A stretch of DNA of 64,000 nt from RUG572 sp964386385 (GCA_964386385.1 CAYLRN010000001.1:62001-126000); one strand, 5' to 3'; shown: positions 24,956 through 34,589, counted from the first letter of the stretch. The notes: a model not told the origin generated them from the letters alone. Translations and numbers: made by a program.

Positions 24956-26017
24956 CTAAAAGGCGCGGTTGTTTATCTCGTTGGAAGAATTGAGGCATGA
25001 CCGGTGGTCGCTCGGAGTCTTGGCGACGGGGAAGCGGATGCCGGCCCATTCCAGCTTGTGGTGCTTGTTTCCGCTGACGTAGCGGAAGCCCAGTTTTTCA
25101 AGCGCGGAAATAGCCGAGTCGTCCAGGAACGCGCCCGCGCCCTTGACGATCTGCTTCACCGCCTCGCGGCGGCGGCGCAGTTCGCCGGTGGGCGGATTCG
25201 CGCAGAGGACGGCCTCGAGAAGGCGCGCCCGCCTGTCGCGTCCGGCGTTCTCGGCGGCTGACAGCGCGTCCGACAGCGCCTCAAGAAGGTGCTCGCGTAT
25301 CTCGCCCGCGAACTTCTCCGACAGCGTCCCCGGCGTCTCCAGCATTCCGCCGCCCGTCCGCGCCGGGCCATCCCGGCCTTCTGCGGAGGCAAGGCGCGCG
25401 CGAAGCCCCTCGGCCTCGGCCAGCGCCTCATCGCGCCTTTCCACGGCCGCGTTTCGCAGCCTTTCCGCCTCCGCCGTTCGCGCCACGGCATCGTCGGCAC
25501 GCGCCGACGCATCGGCCGTCTGCGCGACAGCCTCGTCGCGCGCCTTGACCGCGGCGGCAAGTTCCTTCTTCAGCTGCTCGCAGGCCGCGACTCCAAGCGC
25601 TCTCGCGGACTCGGCCTTCGCGCGCGCCTCGTCGATTTCCGCGCGAACGGCGGCGAGTTCCGCCGCGAACTCCTCCTTCACCTCCCGTTCGATCTCGCAC
25701 TCCTCCTTTAGTTTCGCGATCTGTGCCTGGAGGTCCGCCCGCTCGGCCGCGAACGCTGCGGCGGCCTGTTCCTCGCGGATGCGCGAATTCGCGCGCGGAG
25801 CGGACGGGACTGTCTGGCGCCCCGGCGACGACGGCGACACGCGCTTCGCGGACGCCGCAGACGGTGTGCCGAGAAGGCGCGCGAAATAGTCGTCCGAACT
25901 TCCCGATCCCGCAAGCGCGCGCTCCTCCGGCGACGCCGCGACCTCGATGCGCGGCGGAGGAGGAGGATTCTCCCGCCTCGTCGCCGTCAACTGACTGAAA
26001 TCCTTGTACGTGCCCAT
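24956..26017 (-). CDS. Coiled-coil protein with HicA-like C-terminal domain
   Basis: The 353-residue product has three parts. Residues 1-75 are disordered, rich in P and S. Residues about 80-215 form a long alanine/glutamate-rich coiled coil. The C-terminal 50 residues read ALEKLGFRYVSGNKHHKLEW then KTPSDHRSCLNSSNEINN. The His-His-Lys pattern after a Gly-Phe strand recalls the small dsRNA-binding-like fold of HicA, but the terminal KTPSDHR block is not standard HicA. It has no partner antitoxin beside it. The role is unknown; nucleic-acid binding is a guess. A TAGAAT -10-like box (on the - strand, near 26045) may be its promoter, inside the 3' end of priA. Confidence 0.65.
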   Translation of the reverse strand: MGTYKDFSQLTATRRENPPPPPRIEVAASPEERALAGSGSSDDYFARLLGTPSAASAKRVSPSSPGRQTVPSAPRANSRIREEQAAAAFAAERADLQAQIAKLKEECEIEREVKEEFAAELAAVRAEIDEARAKAESARALGVAACEQLKKELAAAVKARDEAVAQTADASARADDAVARTAEAERLRNAAVERRDEALAEAEGLRARLASAEGRDGPARTGGGMLETPGTLSEKFAGEIREHLLEALSDALSAAENAGRDRRARLLEAVLCANPPTGELRRRREAVKQIVKGAGAFLDDSAISALEKLGFRYVSGNKHHKLEWAGIRFPVAKTPSDHRSCLNSSNEINNRAF

Positions 26018-26050
26018 TTTCTTCCTTCTTAAAATCCAAGCACAATTCTA

Positions 26051-28387
26051 TCAAACCACGTTCAATGCGTCCACGTCGTAGACAACGCGAATTTCGGGCG
26101 GCGGCGGTCGGACTCCCTCGATCCACCTGACGGCCTCGGTGATCTCGCGCACCGACGGCGCGCGGAGGACGATCTGGTAGCGGAACCATCCGTCCGCCTT
26201 GAGCAGTGCGGCCTCCTCCGCCTCGGACACGCGGAACGGGCCGTCTTCGCGCGCGCCGCCGTTCACGCGCGCCGCCCATCTGGCGAGGGCATTCGCGTAG
26301 ACGCGCGCCCAGTCGCGGGCGGCGATTTCGTCCTTCGCGCGGAAGGTCAGCGTGCAGAGACGGCAGTACGGCGGAAGGTACGCGGCCTCGCGCTCGACGA
26401 GCTCGTCCGCCGCGAACGACGAAAAGCCCTTGTTCGAGGCGGCGGCGGCGATGGCGGGAGCGTCTGGCGAAAATGTCTGTATGTAGACCTCGCCCGGCTT
26501 TTCCGCGCGGCCGGCGCGTCCGCTGACCTGGGCGAGAAGCTGGTACGTGCGCTCGCTCGCGCGCGGGTCCGGGCGATTGAGCGAGGTGTCCGCGTTCAGG
26601 ACGCCGACGAGGGTGACGTTGGGGAAGTCGAGCCCCTTGGCGATCATCTGCGTGCCGAGAAGTATGTCCGCCTTGTTGGCGCGGAATGCGCCCAGGATGT
26701 CGTCGTGCGAGAACTTGCGCGAAGTGGAATCGGCATCCATGCGCAGGATGCGAGCCTCCTTGAAGCAGGCCTTGAGCGCGGCCTCGGCCCGCTGGGTGCC
26801 GATGCCGACGTAGTTCAGCTCGCGGTTGTGGCAGGCGGGACATTCCTGGTGGACGTGCGCCCAGGCGCCGCAGACGTGGCAGCGCAGGCAGCTGTCCACG
26901 CGGTGGTACGTGAAGGGAAGGGAGCAGTTCGGGCATTCCGCCACCCAGCCGCAGTCCTGGCATTCGAGGACGCGGGAGTAGCCGCGGCGGTTGAGGAAGA
27001 GGATCGTCTGCTCGCCGTTCCGGAGACGTGACCGGATTGCCTCCAGCAGGAGGGAGGAGTAGATCGGGACGTGTCCGAGCTTAGCCATCTCGTCGTCCAT
27101 GTTCACGAGATGCACGTCCGGCAGGGAACGCCCCGCCACGCGGTCCGGGATGGACGCAAGCGCGTACTTGCCCTTCTGCGCGTTCACCCACGATTCGAGC
27201 GACGGCGTGGCAGACCCCAGGACGACGCGCGCCCCTTCGAGCCGCGCGCGCATCACGGCGACGTCGCGCGCGTGGTAGCGCGGAGTCTCCTCCTGCTTGT
27301 ACGACGGATCGTGCTCCTCGTCTACGACAATCAGCCCCAGGTTCCGGACGGGCGCGAACACCGCGCTGCGCGGGCCCACCACGACCTTCGCCGCGCCCGT
27401 GCGGATGCGATGCCATTCGTCGTAGCGCTCGCCGTCGGAAAGGGCGGAATGGAGGACGGCCACGCTCTCGCCGAAACGCCCCGCGAAGCGCTGGACGGTC
27501 TGCGGCGTGAGCGCGATTTCGGGGACGAGGACGATCGCGCCAAGCCCCTTTTCAAGGAGACGTCCGATCGCCTGGAGATAGACCTCCGTCTTGCCGCTGC
27601 CGGTCACGCCGTGGAGGAGGACGGGGCGGTGGACGCCCGCCGCGTCCGGCCCGCGCAGGACTATTTCCAACGCGGCGGACTGCTGCGGATTGAGGATACG
27701 CGGCTTCGTCGGCAGCACGCGGCGGCCGGCAAGCGGGTCGCGGCGGGAGACGCGCGGTACGATCGACACGGCGCCCTTCCTCTCCAGCGTCCGGAGCATG
27801 GACGGCGAGGTTCTGAACTCCTGCACCACCTGCTGCAGCCATCCCCCGCCCACGCGCACGACGTTTTCAAGGACTTCCCTCTGATGCGCGGTCAGCCCCT
27901 CCTTCGGCGGATGCGCGGCAGGCTCGACGAAGAGGCGTTCAAGCGGCTTCGCGCTCGGCTTGAGGACGGCTCCCGGGACGGCGGCGCGAAGCGCGGTCTC
28001 GATGGGGGAGGCGGTGTAGGCGGCGATCCAGCGGACGAGTTTCAGGACAGCGGTGGAGAAGAACGGCGACTCGTCCTCGATGGCGAGGACGTCCCTGAAC
28101 GCCGGCTTGCGGCCGGCGTCCGCCTCCGCGCCGGTCTCGCCGTCGCCGAAGAGGCTGCGCTGGACGGCGCCGCCGGCCTTCTTCGCCGAATCGAAGGCGG
28201 AGTCCCCGCGTGGCGCTAGGGACGCCGGCGGCGCGTCGGACACCTCCAGCGCGAATCCGCGCACGATGCGCCCGCCAAAAGGGACACGGAGAAACTGGCC
28301 TACGCGCAGTTTCTCCGTGAACTCAACCGGCACTGAATAGGTGAACGTCCTGTCCAGCGCCAGGTCTATTGCGACCGAAACGTACAA
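26051..28387 (-). CDS. priA: Primosomal replication-restart helicase PriA
   Basis: PriA reloads the replisome at stalled forks. The 778-residue protein has the N-terminal DNA-binding domain (VAIDLALDRTFTYSVP), Walker A in GVTGSGKTEVYLQ, Walker B VDEEHDPSYKQEE, motif III GSATPS, and the zinc-binding insertion with paired cysteines CQDCGWVAECPNC, CLRCHVC and CPAC. The helicase C-terminal block LGTQMIAKGLDFPNVTLVG is intact. It starts 5 bp before the pseudopilin stop codon in transcription terms, so the pseudopilin gene follows it closely. Confidence 0.97.
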   Translation of the reverse strand: MYVSVAIDLALDRTFTYSVPVEFTEKLRVGQFLRVPFGGRIVRGFALEVSDAPPASLAPRGDSAFDSAKKAGGAVQRSLFGDGETGAEADAGRKPAFRDVLAIEDESPFFSTAVLKLVRWIAAYTASPIETALRAAVPGAVLKPSAKPLERLFVEPAAHPPKEGLTAHQREVLENVVRVGGGWLQQVVQEFRTSPSMLRTLERKGAVSIVPRVSRRDPLAGRRVLPTKPRILNPQQSAALEIVLRGPDAAGVHRPVLLHGVTGSGKTEVYLQAIGRLLEKGLGAIVLVPEIALTPQTVQRFAGRFGESVAVLHSALSDGERYDEWHRIRTGAAKVVVGPRSAVFAPVRNLGLIVVDEEHDPSYKQEETPRYHARDVAVMRARLEGARVVLGSATPSLESWVNAQKGKYALASIPDRVAGRSLPDVHLVNMDDEMAKLGHVPIYSSLLLEAIRSRLRNGEQTILFLNRRGYSRVLECQDCGWVAECPNCSLPFTYHRVDSCLRCHVCGAWAHVHQECPACHNRELNYVGIGTQRAEAALKACFKEARILRMDADSTSRKFSHDDILGAFRANKADILLGTQMIAKGLDFPNVTLVGVLNADTSLNRPDPRASERTYQLLAQVSGRAGRAEKPGEVYIQTFSPDAPAIAAAASNKGFSSFAADELVEREAAYLPPYCRLCTLTFRAKDEIAARDWARVYANALARWAARVNGGAREDGPFRVSEAEEAALLKADGWFRYQIVLRAPSVREITEAVRWIEGVRPPPPEIRVVYDVDALNVV

Positions 28388-28392
28388 CGCCC

Positions 28393-29136
28393 TTACTGCG
28401 CTCCGGTCTTGAGGTATTCAAGCGTCGCGCCGGACGGGACGGTGAAGCCCTGCTTGTTGTAAACGAGATAGAGCTTCGAGTACTTCGCCTTGATCACCTG
28501 CGAGGCGCCGCCCTTGCGGACGAGCACGAAGGCCTTGTTGGAGAAAGGCGTGTCGGACTCGCCGCCGTTCGCCTTTCCGACGCCGACTTCCGTCGTCTCC
28601 GTGCCCTGGAACGTGCCGGACGTGGGAAGCTGGTTGATCGCCGCGTTGCGCGTGACGAGCACGGGGAGGACGTCCTCCATCTCGTCCTGAAGGCCCTTCA
28701 GCACGGACCAGGCGACGAACTTGCCGTTGAGCGACTTCGTGCCGGAGAAGGACGGAACGCCGGCGCCGGAGAGGACCGCGATGTCCACGCCGGAGACGTA
28801 CGGAGACCACTTCTGGTCGCCATAGGTCTTGATGTCGAAGAGCTCTTCGAAGTACTTGGCGGAATCGGCGAAGTCCATGCCGGAGATGTCCTCCGTGTCG
28901 TCCGACTTGTTCTCGGACGACTTCGGCCAGACGGACGTGAGGCCGGCGGCCTCGCGCTCCGTGTTGGACTGCGTGATGCCCACGAAGAGGTTGCGGCCCT
29001 TCATCGCCATGGCCGAGGTGTTCGCGCTCAGCATGGCCGAGGAGATGGCCGGGAACAGCGCTCCCATGAGAATGCCGAGAATGCCGATCACGACGAGCAG
29101 CTCGACGAGCGTGAAACCTTTAGATGCGTTCTTCAT
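28393..29136 (-). CDS. Type II secretion/type IV pseudopilin-like protein
   Basis: The 247-residue protein has a classical prepilin leader: MKNASKG then FTLVELLVVIGILGILMG, with cleavage expected after Gly7 and the conserved Glu at position +5. The long C-terminal domain is beta-rich and unlike housekeeping pilins. Verrucomicrobia, Lentisphaerae and Planctomycetes encode many such singly located pseudopilins, often annotated as DUF1559-like or general secretion G-like, whose role is unclear. The start is fixed by the leader. A GATAAT box on the - strand (29247-29252) is a possible -10. Confidence 0.88.
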   Translation of the reverse strand: MKNASKGFTLVELLVVIGILGILMGALFPAISSAMLSANTSAMAMKGRNLFVGITQSNTEREAAGLTSVWPKSSENKSDDTEDISGMDFADSAKYFEELFDIKTYGDQKWSPYVSGVDIAVLSGAGVPSFSGTKSLNGKFVAWSVLKGLQDEMEDVLPVLVTRNAAINQLPTSGTFQGTETTEVGVGKANGGESDTPFSNKAFVLVRKGGASQVIKAKYSKLYLVYNKQGFTVPSGATLEYLKTGAQ

Positions 29137-29363
29137 GTCAACCGACTCCTTTTACAAGCCGTCCGTTCCCGGACACAAGCTCAAACGTCCTTTCCATTCT
29201 CCCGCCGCCGGCCATGGCGATGGGGGCGCTCTGCGCATTTGCGCGTATTATCGCATTTCCGCGCAGGGCGCGCAAGGGGGAAAATGAAGATTTTGGAATG
29301 CGCGTCTTGCCGGGGCGAATGCGTCCGGGAGAACGGCGTTTCCCCGACAGTCGGTGGATTTGA

Positions 29364-29369
29364 TATACT
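29364..29369 (+). promoter_or_regulatory. Predicted -10 for the DUF1080 gene; content of the 298-bp divergent region
   Basis: TTTGATATACTG places TATACT at 29364-29369, giving a leader of about 60 nt to the ATG at 29435. No good -35 is present. The rest of the divergent interval 29137-29434 holds no gene; I see only this box and the opposing GATAAT box at 29247-29252. Confidence 0.45.
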
Positions 29370-29434
29370 GTTCGCAAGTGTTTTCAGCGGAAACGCCCGA
29401 AGGCGATTCCGGCTTCACCAACAAGGAGAACGAA

Positions 29435-30631
29435 ATGCAGAAGATGAAGAGACTGATGGCCGGCGCGGTCGCGGTAGCCGCGGCGGCGCCCGTCCTCGCG
29501 GGACTGTACGGCGACACGCCGGACGCCAAGCACGCATGGTCGGTGCACGACATGAACCGCCCGAACCCGGTCAAGGTCACGCCCGGCGCCCTGCCGGGCC
29601 AGCCGCCGAGCGACGCGGTGGTGCTCTTCGACGGCACGAAGGAGAGCTTCGAGAGGAACTGGTGCGACTCCAAGGGGAACCCTACGCAGTGGAAGTACGG
29701 CGACGGCGACTTCTACTGCGTGCCCGGATGGAAGAACGGCGGCGACATCTACACGAAGGCGTCCTTCGGCGACTGCCAGCTGCACCTTGAGTACCGCCAC
29801 GACGCGGACCTCGGCGTCGTTCCGAAGAACGGCGCGCAGATGCACGGCAACTCCGGCGTGTTCATCATGGGCAACTACGAAATCCAGGTCATGGAATCGT
29901 ACGGCACAGACCCGGCCAACATGAAGAACCCGAACTACGCGGACGGACAGGCCGGCGCGGTCTACGCCGAAAACCCGCCGATGGTCAACCCCTCGCGCAA
30001 GCCCGGCGAATGGCAGGTGTACGACATCGTGTTCCACCAGCCGAAGTGGGACGGACAGAAGCTCCTCCACCCCGGCAGCGTGACGGTCTTCTTCAACGGC
30101 GTCCTCGTGCAGGACCACTGGGAGATGGAAGGCCTCACCACGCATTGCCGCCGCCGTCCGCTGGCGCCGCACGCGCCGAAGGGCCGGCTGCACTTCCAGG
30201 ACCACGGCTGCCCCGTCCACTTCCGCAACGTCTGGATCCGCGAGATCCCGTCGCGCTGGGACAACACGACGCACTCCGTCCTCTCCGGCAAGGAGGCCGA
30301 CGTGATGGCGATGCGCAGGGCCACCGCGCAGAAGCTGATGGCGAAGGTCGACGCCTCCAAGTGCGACGCCGGCACTGTCAACCAGATGCTCGAAGTGATG
30401 TCCTACTGCAAGGACGAGCCGTTCATGTCCGTCTGCAAGAAGGTCGTAGGCGGCTACATCGCGAAGCTTGACGCGATGGACGACGCGGCCCTCGACAGGG
30501 CGAAGGGCGAAATCATGTCCGTCAAGCGCTCGCTCGACGTCCTCGCCCGCAACAAGGTGGTCGAAAACTGCCCGCTCTGCAGGAAGATCGGCGCAATCGT
30601 CGAGAAGAAGGGCTGGAACAAGAAGAAGTAG
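29435..30631 (+). CDS. Secreted DUF1080 (3-keto-disaccharide hydrolase-like) protein
   Basis: The 398-residue protein starts at ATG 29435, 7 nt after AAGGAG, with a signal peptide (MAGAVAVAAAAPVLAGL). Residues about 45-270 form the DUF1080 concanavalin-like domain: VVLFDGTKESFERNW, GDGDFYCVPGWKNGGDIYTK, NSGVFIMGNYEIQVMESYG and KGRLHFQDHGCPVHFRNVWI are all typical blocks. DUF1080 members have been linked to hydrolysis of 3-keto-glycosides. A C-terminal helical extension of about 120 residues with a CPLCRK motif is extra to the domain and is of unknown purpose. An imperfect hairpin (AGGCGG at 30630 with CCGCCT at 30649) follows the stop. Confidence 0.88.
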   Translation: MQKMKRLMAGAVAVAAAAPVLAGLYGDTPDAKHAWSVHDMNRPNPVKVTPGALPGQPPSDAVVLFDGTKESFERNWCDSKGNPTQWKYGDGDFYCVPGWKNGGDIYTKASFGDCQLHLEYRHDADLGVVPKNGAQMHGNSGVFIMGNYEIQVMESYGTDPANMKNPNYADGQAGAVYAENPPMVNPSRKPGEWQVYDIVFHQPKWDGQKLLHPGSVTVFFNGVLVQDHWEMEGLTTHCRRRPLAPHAPKGRLHFQDHGCPVHFRNVWIREIPSRWDNTTHSVLSGKEADVMAMRRATAQKLMAKVDASKCDAGTVNQMLEVMSYCKDEPFMSVCKKVVGGYIAKLDAMDDAALDRAKGEIMSVKRSLDVLARNKVVENCPLCRKIGAIVEKKGWNKKK

Positions 30632-30722
30632 GCGGCCGAGTGATTGAACCGCCTTCGCCGCGGGGAGCTTCGGAGTCCCCGAGATGGAAAACTCCAGGTC
30701 TCCGGTCTCCACGCGGCGAAAG

Positions 30723-30800
30723 CGGGAGGGACGCGCTCCTGCGCGTCCGCCGCCGCATGGAGGTTCGTGCTTCGGTCGCGCAGGAGCGCGACCCTCCCCG
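30723..30800. repeat. Composite palindromic repeat (REP/BIME-like), copy 1
   Basis: The left arm GGGAGGGACGCGCTCCTGCG and the right arm CGCAGGAGCGCGACCCTCCC are near-perfect inverted copies separated by about 25 bp. Each arm is itself a small hairpin (GACGCGC-TCCT-GCGCGTC and GTCGCGC-TCCT-GCGCGAC on opposite strands). It lies 57 bp 3' of the giant surface-protein gene ending at 30857. The rest of 30632-30856 contains no gene. Confidence 0.85.
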
Positions 30801-30856
30801 ATGGCGCTGCTCGTCCCGCCCCGCCGCCCGTGCCAGTCAAACGCCTGCGCTCTTGG

Positions 30857-33800
30857 TCAGCGGATGAGGATGAGGAAGCCGGGGGCCGTAAGGACGAAGT
30901 CCGAGCCGCGGCGCGAAACAGCGCGGCCGGCGGCCTTTTCGCCGACGAGCGTCCAGACGGGCGAGCCCGTCGCGGAACCGGCCGTCAGGACCGTCGCATC
31001 GCCCATGGGGAACGCGGGCGCCGTCAGCGTCACCGCGCCGCCGAAGGAGATGGACGGCGTGTCGAAGAACCTGAACGCATCCGCAGCCGCAACGTTCTCC
31101 CGCGCCAGGACCGCGCCGTCCGCCAGCGCCACGGGCCCGAGCGTCTGCGCGGGGAGCGCCGTCGCCAGCGCGGCCCCGGCGGAAACGCTCCATGCGGCTG
31201 GCTCGGCGTTCTCGTCAACGGTCTCCGCACCGCCCGTCAGGAACGCCGGCGGAGTGGCAGAGCCCTCGCCTGCGCCGAGCCATTTTCTGCGAAGGTATGC
31301 GAGCGTCTCCGCCACCTGGTCCCGCGAGGGCTGGCGGTCGAAGACAATGACTTCGCCGATGCGTCCGTCCCACATCCGGTTCCACTGGTTGCCGACAGCG
31401 TTCCACTGCGGGGCGCCGCCCGCGCAGAGGCGTCCGCCCAGCTGCACGATGTCGTATTTCATGACGGCCCCGGTACCGCCCTGTAGAGCGGCAGCGGAAT
31501 CGACGCCGTTAGTCGCGTTGGCGACGTCCACGCCGGCGGCCTTTCCCGCGGACGCGCCGGCTGCCATGCTTGTCTCCCACAGGGCGAACACGTAGGGCGT
31601 GCCGTCCGCGACGTCGTGCTTGATCGAACCGCTGAATCCGCCCTTGCTGTTAACGCTGAGCTTCGTCTGTCCGTCTTCAACGTTGTCCTCCGTGTGGAAG
31701 CCGGTCGTGCCGTCGATGTCAAGGCCCGTCGCCGACGTGGTGAAGAATGCGAGCGGCCCGCCCCACTTCCCCTTCCCGCCTTCGTCCACGTACGAATCGC
31801 GCACGAGCGCGGCGCAGACGAAGAACTCGCGGCGCGTCGTCTCCGCCGGCGACGCCTCAAGCGCAAGCGCGGAGTTGCCGTCGAACTTGAGGGCTCCGAG
31901 TTCGCCGATCGCTCCATACTTCGGCAGCGGACAGAGCGAGAGCACGGGCGACGCATTGGCGTTGGGATGCGGGTTCTGCGCGAACGCGCCGCCGAAACGG
32001 CCCTTGTTGCGAACGGAGACGACGGTCTCGCCGTCGTCGGCCAGCGTGACCGTGCCGGCGTCCGAGGCGTCCATCCATATCGCCGCGACGCCCGACGCGG
32101 GCGCGAGGCGCGCCGTTCCCTCCTGCACGTCCACCTGCTCGACCGCCGTGGCAGCGCCGGCCACTTCAAGCGTCCCCGCGCCGAACTTTGAAAGCCGCCG
32201 GTCTGCGGAAATCTCCCCGAAGGCCGAGGGGCCGCCCGACAGGCTGGCGGACGCCGTAGCGCCCTCCGCCACCGTGACGTCAAGAGCGGACGGGTTGTCG
32301 ACGATTGGCGCCGCAACGGCCGCCTGCTCCGAGTTGCCCCACTTGCGCTGGAGATAGCGCTCCACGTAGGCCGTCTCGTCGTCGGTCAGCGTCCGCGAGA
32401 ATACGATCAGCTCGCCGATCCAGCCCGTAAGCGCGCGGGGAGCATTGGGCTTGACCTTGCCGTTCTCCCAGCTGAGGCGCGTGCCGAGGCCGATGCAGCC
32501 GATGTCCCACGCCGTCGCCGGATGGGCGGCGCTCGTCTCGTTGAAGTCGGGACAGGCGTCCGTCCACCACGTCCGCGCACGCATCGTCTTTCCGTCGCGG
32601 ACGACACCGATCGCCATCGGCACGTCCGCCGTTATCTCGCCGTCGAAAACGCCGGACGGAGAGCTGTTGACGCCCACGCCGTAGCAGCCGAACGTCCCCA
32701 GATCTCCCATCCATTGCAGATAGAAGCGGTTGCCGACGGCGTAGTCCTCGCCCTTGAACGTCTCGTCCTCGAGCGTCGCGGGGCCCATGGAAATCGGGCC
32801 ATGCCACCAGTATTTTGCGCCCTGGCGGCCGGCTTCCTGCTCATTCTCCCATCCGTCCCAGCGCATGACGAGATAGACGGTCATCTTGTCCGTGCGGTTC
32901 GTCCAGCCGAGGTAGAGTCCAGATCCCGAGCTTCCGCCCTTGCAGTAGATGGCGGGCTTTCCGTTGAGGGCGGCGGCCGCGTAGGTCGGGCGGCCGAAAT
33001 CGTTGCCAAACGGAAATGCGCCGAACGTTCCGCCCGAGGCGCCGAGGTTCGGCGCGGAGGCGACCGTTGCGCCGTCCGGATAGCCGCGCAGCTGAGCGGC
33101 GTCGAACCAGACGTCGGCGGACGAGAGGAAGCCGCCGGGCGTCTGCCAGTTCGGCGTCGCGTCCAGAATTGTACCATCGCCCAGCTCGATCCGCGCGCCG
33201 CGCGCGACTTCAAGGCCGGACGCGAAGCCGACGGACGTCTTGCCGGCGAGGCGAAGGACGCCCTCCTCGACGACGAGGCGCCCGCCGATGTTGAGCGGAC
33301 GGCGCAACTCCATCGTCCCCGCGCCACGCTTGCAAAGCGACCGGCCGCTCTGCTCGTGCGCCGGCCAGAGCGATGCGTCGACTACGAGAGTCGCCCCCTT
33401 CTCGACGACGAACGCCGCCTCCTGGCTAGACGGGGCGAGGTGGACGTACGGAGTGTCCACGACGGCCTCGGCCGCGCCGGTCAGCGAGCCCGGCACGACG
33501 GTCAGCGTCCGCGTGAAGTCGACGTTCAGCCATGTCCTGGGGGCGATCATCGTCTCGACTCCGCCGGAGAGAGCGGCCTCGATCCGCTGGCCGGACGCCG
33601 TGATGCGTCCGCCGCCTTCGAGAACCACGTTCCGCGTCAGCGGGCAATGGTTTCCGCCGGTCGTCACGACGGCGTTTTCGCGGACGCGGAGCGTGATGTC
33701 CGTCTGGTGGTTCGCGCCGCCGAAGCAGTCGCCCTCGGCCACGCTGAGCTGCGCGTTCGGCTCGACGACGAGCGTTCCGCCGGTCGCAAGGCCCGAACCC

Positions 33801-34393
33801 TGATAGGAGGAGTTGTCGCCGTTCCGGGAAATGGCGAAGTACGCCACGCCCTCGCCGATTGGGGCGAGACGCAGCGTGGCGGCCTTGAAGCAGACGGACG
33901 TGCAGGAGAAGTAGACCTGGTCGCCGCCGCCTGCGCCGGCCAGCGTCCCCGTCGCGCCCGGCGCCACGACGACGCTGCGCACGAACGGCACGCGCGAACC
34001 CTCCGTTCGCGTGATGGCGAGGCCGCCGCCCGCGAGGGTGACCGTAGCCCCCTTCTCGCCCACCCAGTCGGGATCGGATGCGGAGACGAATCCGTTGCTC
34101 ACGACGGTGCCGCCGGTGTATTCCTGCGCGGAGGCGAATGCGACGGTCCCGGCGCCGAGCTTGACGAGGCGGATCGCGCCGGAGACGGACGGCATGGCCG
34201 CCACGTCGTCGTCGAAGTCAAGCGCCAGCGTCGCCGTCGCGGCGGCGGAGTTGACGTAGCCGTCCGCCGCCAGGGCCGCCGCCGACGACACGCGCAGGTC
34301 TCCGCCCGCAAGATCGACAGGCTCCGCCCACGCCACCAGCCCCAAGGCCGCGACACACGCCGCGATTCCGGCCGCACTCGTCCGCTTTCCCAT
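30857..34393 (-). CDS. Giant secreted passenger-repeat/LamG surface protein with LILIR tail
   Basis: About 1178 residues. A signal peptide (AACVAALGLVAWA) is followed by autotransporter-associated beta-strand repeats, for example KLGAGTVAFASAQEYTGGTV, CKRGAGTMELRRPLNIGGRL and KFGAGTLEVAGAATAVEQVD, which belong to right-handed beta-helix passengers. Two LamG-like domains (WFDAAQLRGYPDGATVAS and WMDASDAGTVTLADDGETVV regions) are interspersed. There is no beta-barrel translocator; the protein ends TAPGFLILIR. ATG 34393 is preferred because AAAGG lies 9 nt upstream; ATG 34402 abuts AAAGG and is less likely. Its promoter contains a homopolymer tract. It is probably an exported adhesin or glycan binder. 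Confidence 0.85.
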   Translation of the reverse strand: MGKRTSAAGIAACVAALGLVAWAEPVDLAGGDLRVSSAAALAADGYVNSAAATATLALDFDDDVAAMPSVSGAIRLVKLGAGTVAFASAQEYTGGTVVSNGFVSASDPDWVGEKGATVTLAGGGLAITRTEGSRVPFVRSVVVAPGATGTLAGAGGGDQVYFSCTSVCFKAATLRLAPIGEGVAYFAISRNGDNSSYQGSGLATGGTLVVEPNAQLSVAEGDCFGGANHQTDITLRVRENAVVTTGGNHCPLTRNVVLEGGGRITASGQRIEAALSGGVETMIAPRTWLNVDFTRTLTVVPGSLTGAAEAVVDTPYVHLAPSSQEAAFVVEKGATLVVDASLWPAHEQSGRSLCKRGAGTMELRRPLNIGGRLVVEEGVLRLAGKTSVGFASGLEVARGARIELGDGTILDATPNWQTPGGFLSSADVWFDAAQLRGYPDGATVASAPNLGASGGTFGAFPFGNDFGRPTYAAAALNGKPAIYCKGGSSGSGLYLGWTNRTDKMTVYLVMRWDGWENEQEAGRQGAKYWWHGPISMGPATLEDETFKGEDYAVGNRFYLQWMGDLGTFGCYGVGVNSSPSGVFDGEITADVPMAIGVVRDGKTMRARTWWTDACPDFNETSAAHPATAWDIGCIGLGTRLSWENGKVKPNAPRALTGWIGELIVFSRTLTDDETAYVERYLQRKWGNSEQAAVAAPIVDNPSALDVTVAEGATASASLSGGPSAFGEISADRRLSKFGAGTLEVAGAATAVEQVDVQEGTARLAPASGVAAIWMDASDAGTVTLADDGETVVSVRNKGRFGGAFAQNPHPNANASPVLSLCPLPKYGAIGELGALKFDGNSALALEASPAETTRREFFVCAALVRDSYVDEGGKGKWGGPLAFFTTSATGLDIDGTTGFHTEDNVEDGQTKLSVNSKGGFSGSIKHDVADGTPYVFALWETSMAAGASAGKAAGVDVANATNGVDSAAALQGGTGAVMKYDIVQLGGRLCAGGAPQWNAVGNQWNRMWDGRIGEVIVFDRQPSRDQVAETLAYLRRKWLGAGEGSATPPAFLTGGAETVDENAEPAAWSVSAGAALATALPAQTLGPVALADGAVLARENVAAADAFRFFDTPSISFGGAVTLTAPAFPMGDATVLTAGSATGSPVWTLVGEKAAGRAVSRRGSDFVLTAPGFLILIR

Positions 34394-34447
34394 CTTCGCC
34401 ATCCTTTCTCGTTGCGCCAAAGTCAAACTGTTGATTATGCGATGAAA

Positions 34448-34477
34448 ATAATAGCATTTTTTTTTTCTCCCATTCAA
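34448..34477 (-). promoter_or_regulatory. Promoter with a 10-base homopolymer in its spacer
   Basis: On the - strand, TTGAAT (34472-34477) and TATTAT (34448-34453) are 18 bp apart and the spacer contains ten consecutive A (34457-34466 as T on +). It drives the surface-protein gene starting at 34393. Slippage in the tract would change the spacer length. Confidence 0.65.
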
Positions 34478-34560
34478 CAGGAAAATTCGGACATCCTCTT
34501 CGAACGCCGAAGAGCGCCCTTCTGAAGTTCCCTCTGAAACTTGCGGACGCAGAACGAGCC

Positions 34561-34589
34561 TTGCCCTTCCGCCTCCAAAACGATATAAT
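34561..34589 (+). promoter_or_regulatory. Sigma-70-type promoter of the GH39-like gene
   Basis: TTGCCC at 34561-34566 and TATAAT at 34584-34589 are separated by 17 bp. The leader to the ATG at 34655 is about 59 nt, with AGGA as a modest ribosome site. Confidence 0.7.

Noticed and set aside
30640..31486. Long + strand frames over the repeat at 30723 and the 3' end of the surface-protein gene
   Set aside because: They run through palindromic repeats and antisense to a recognised gene; composition is typical of shadow frames.
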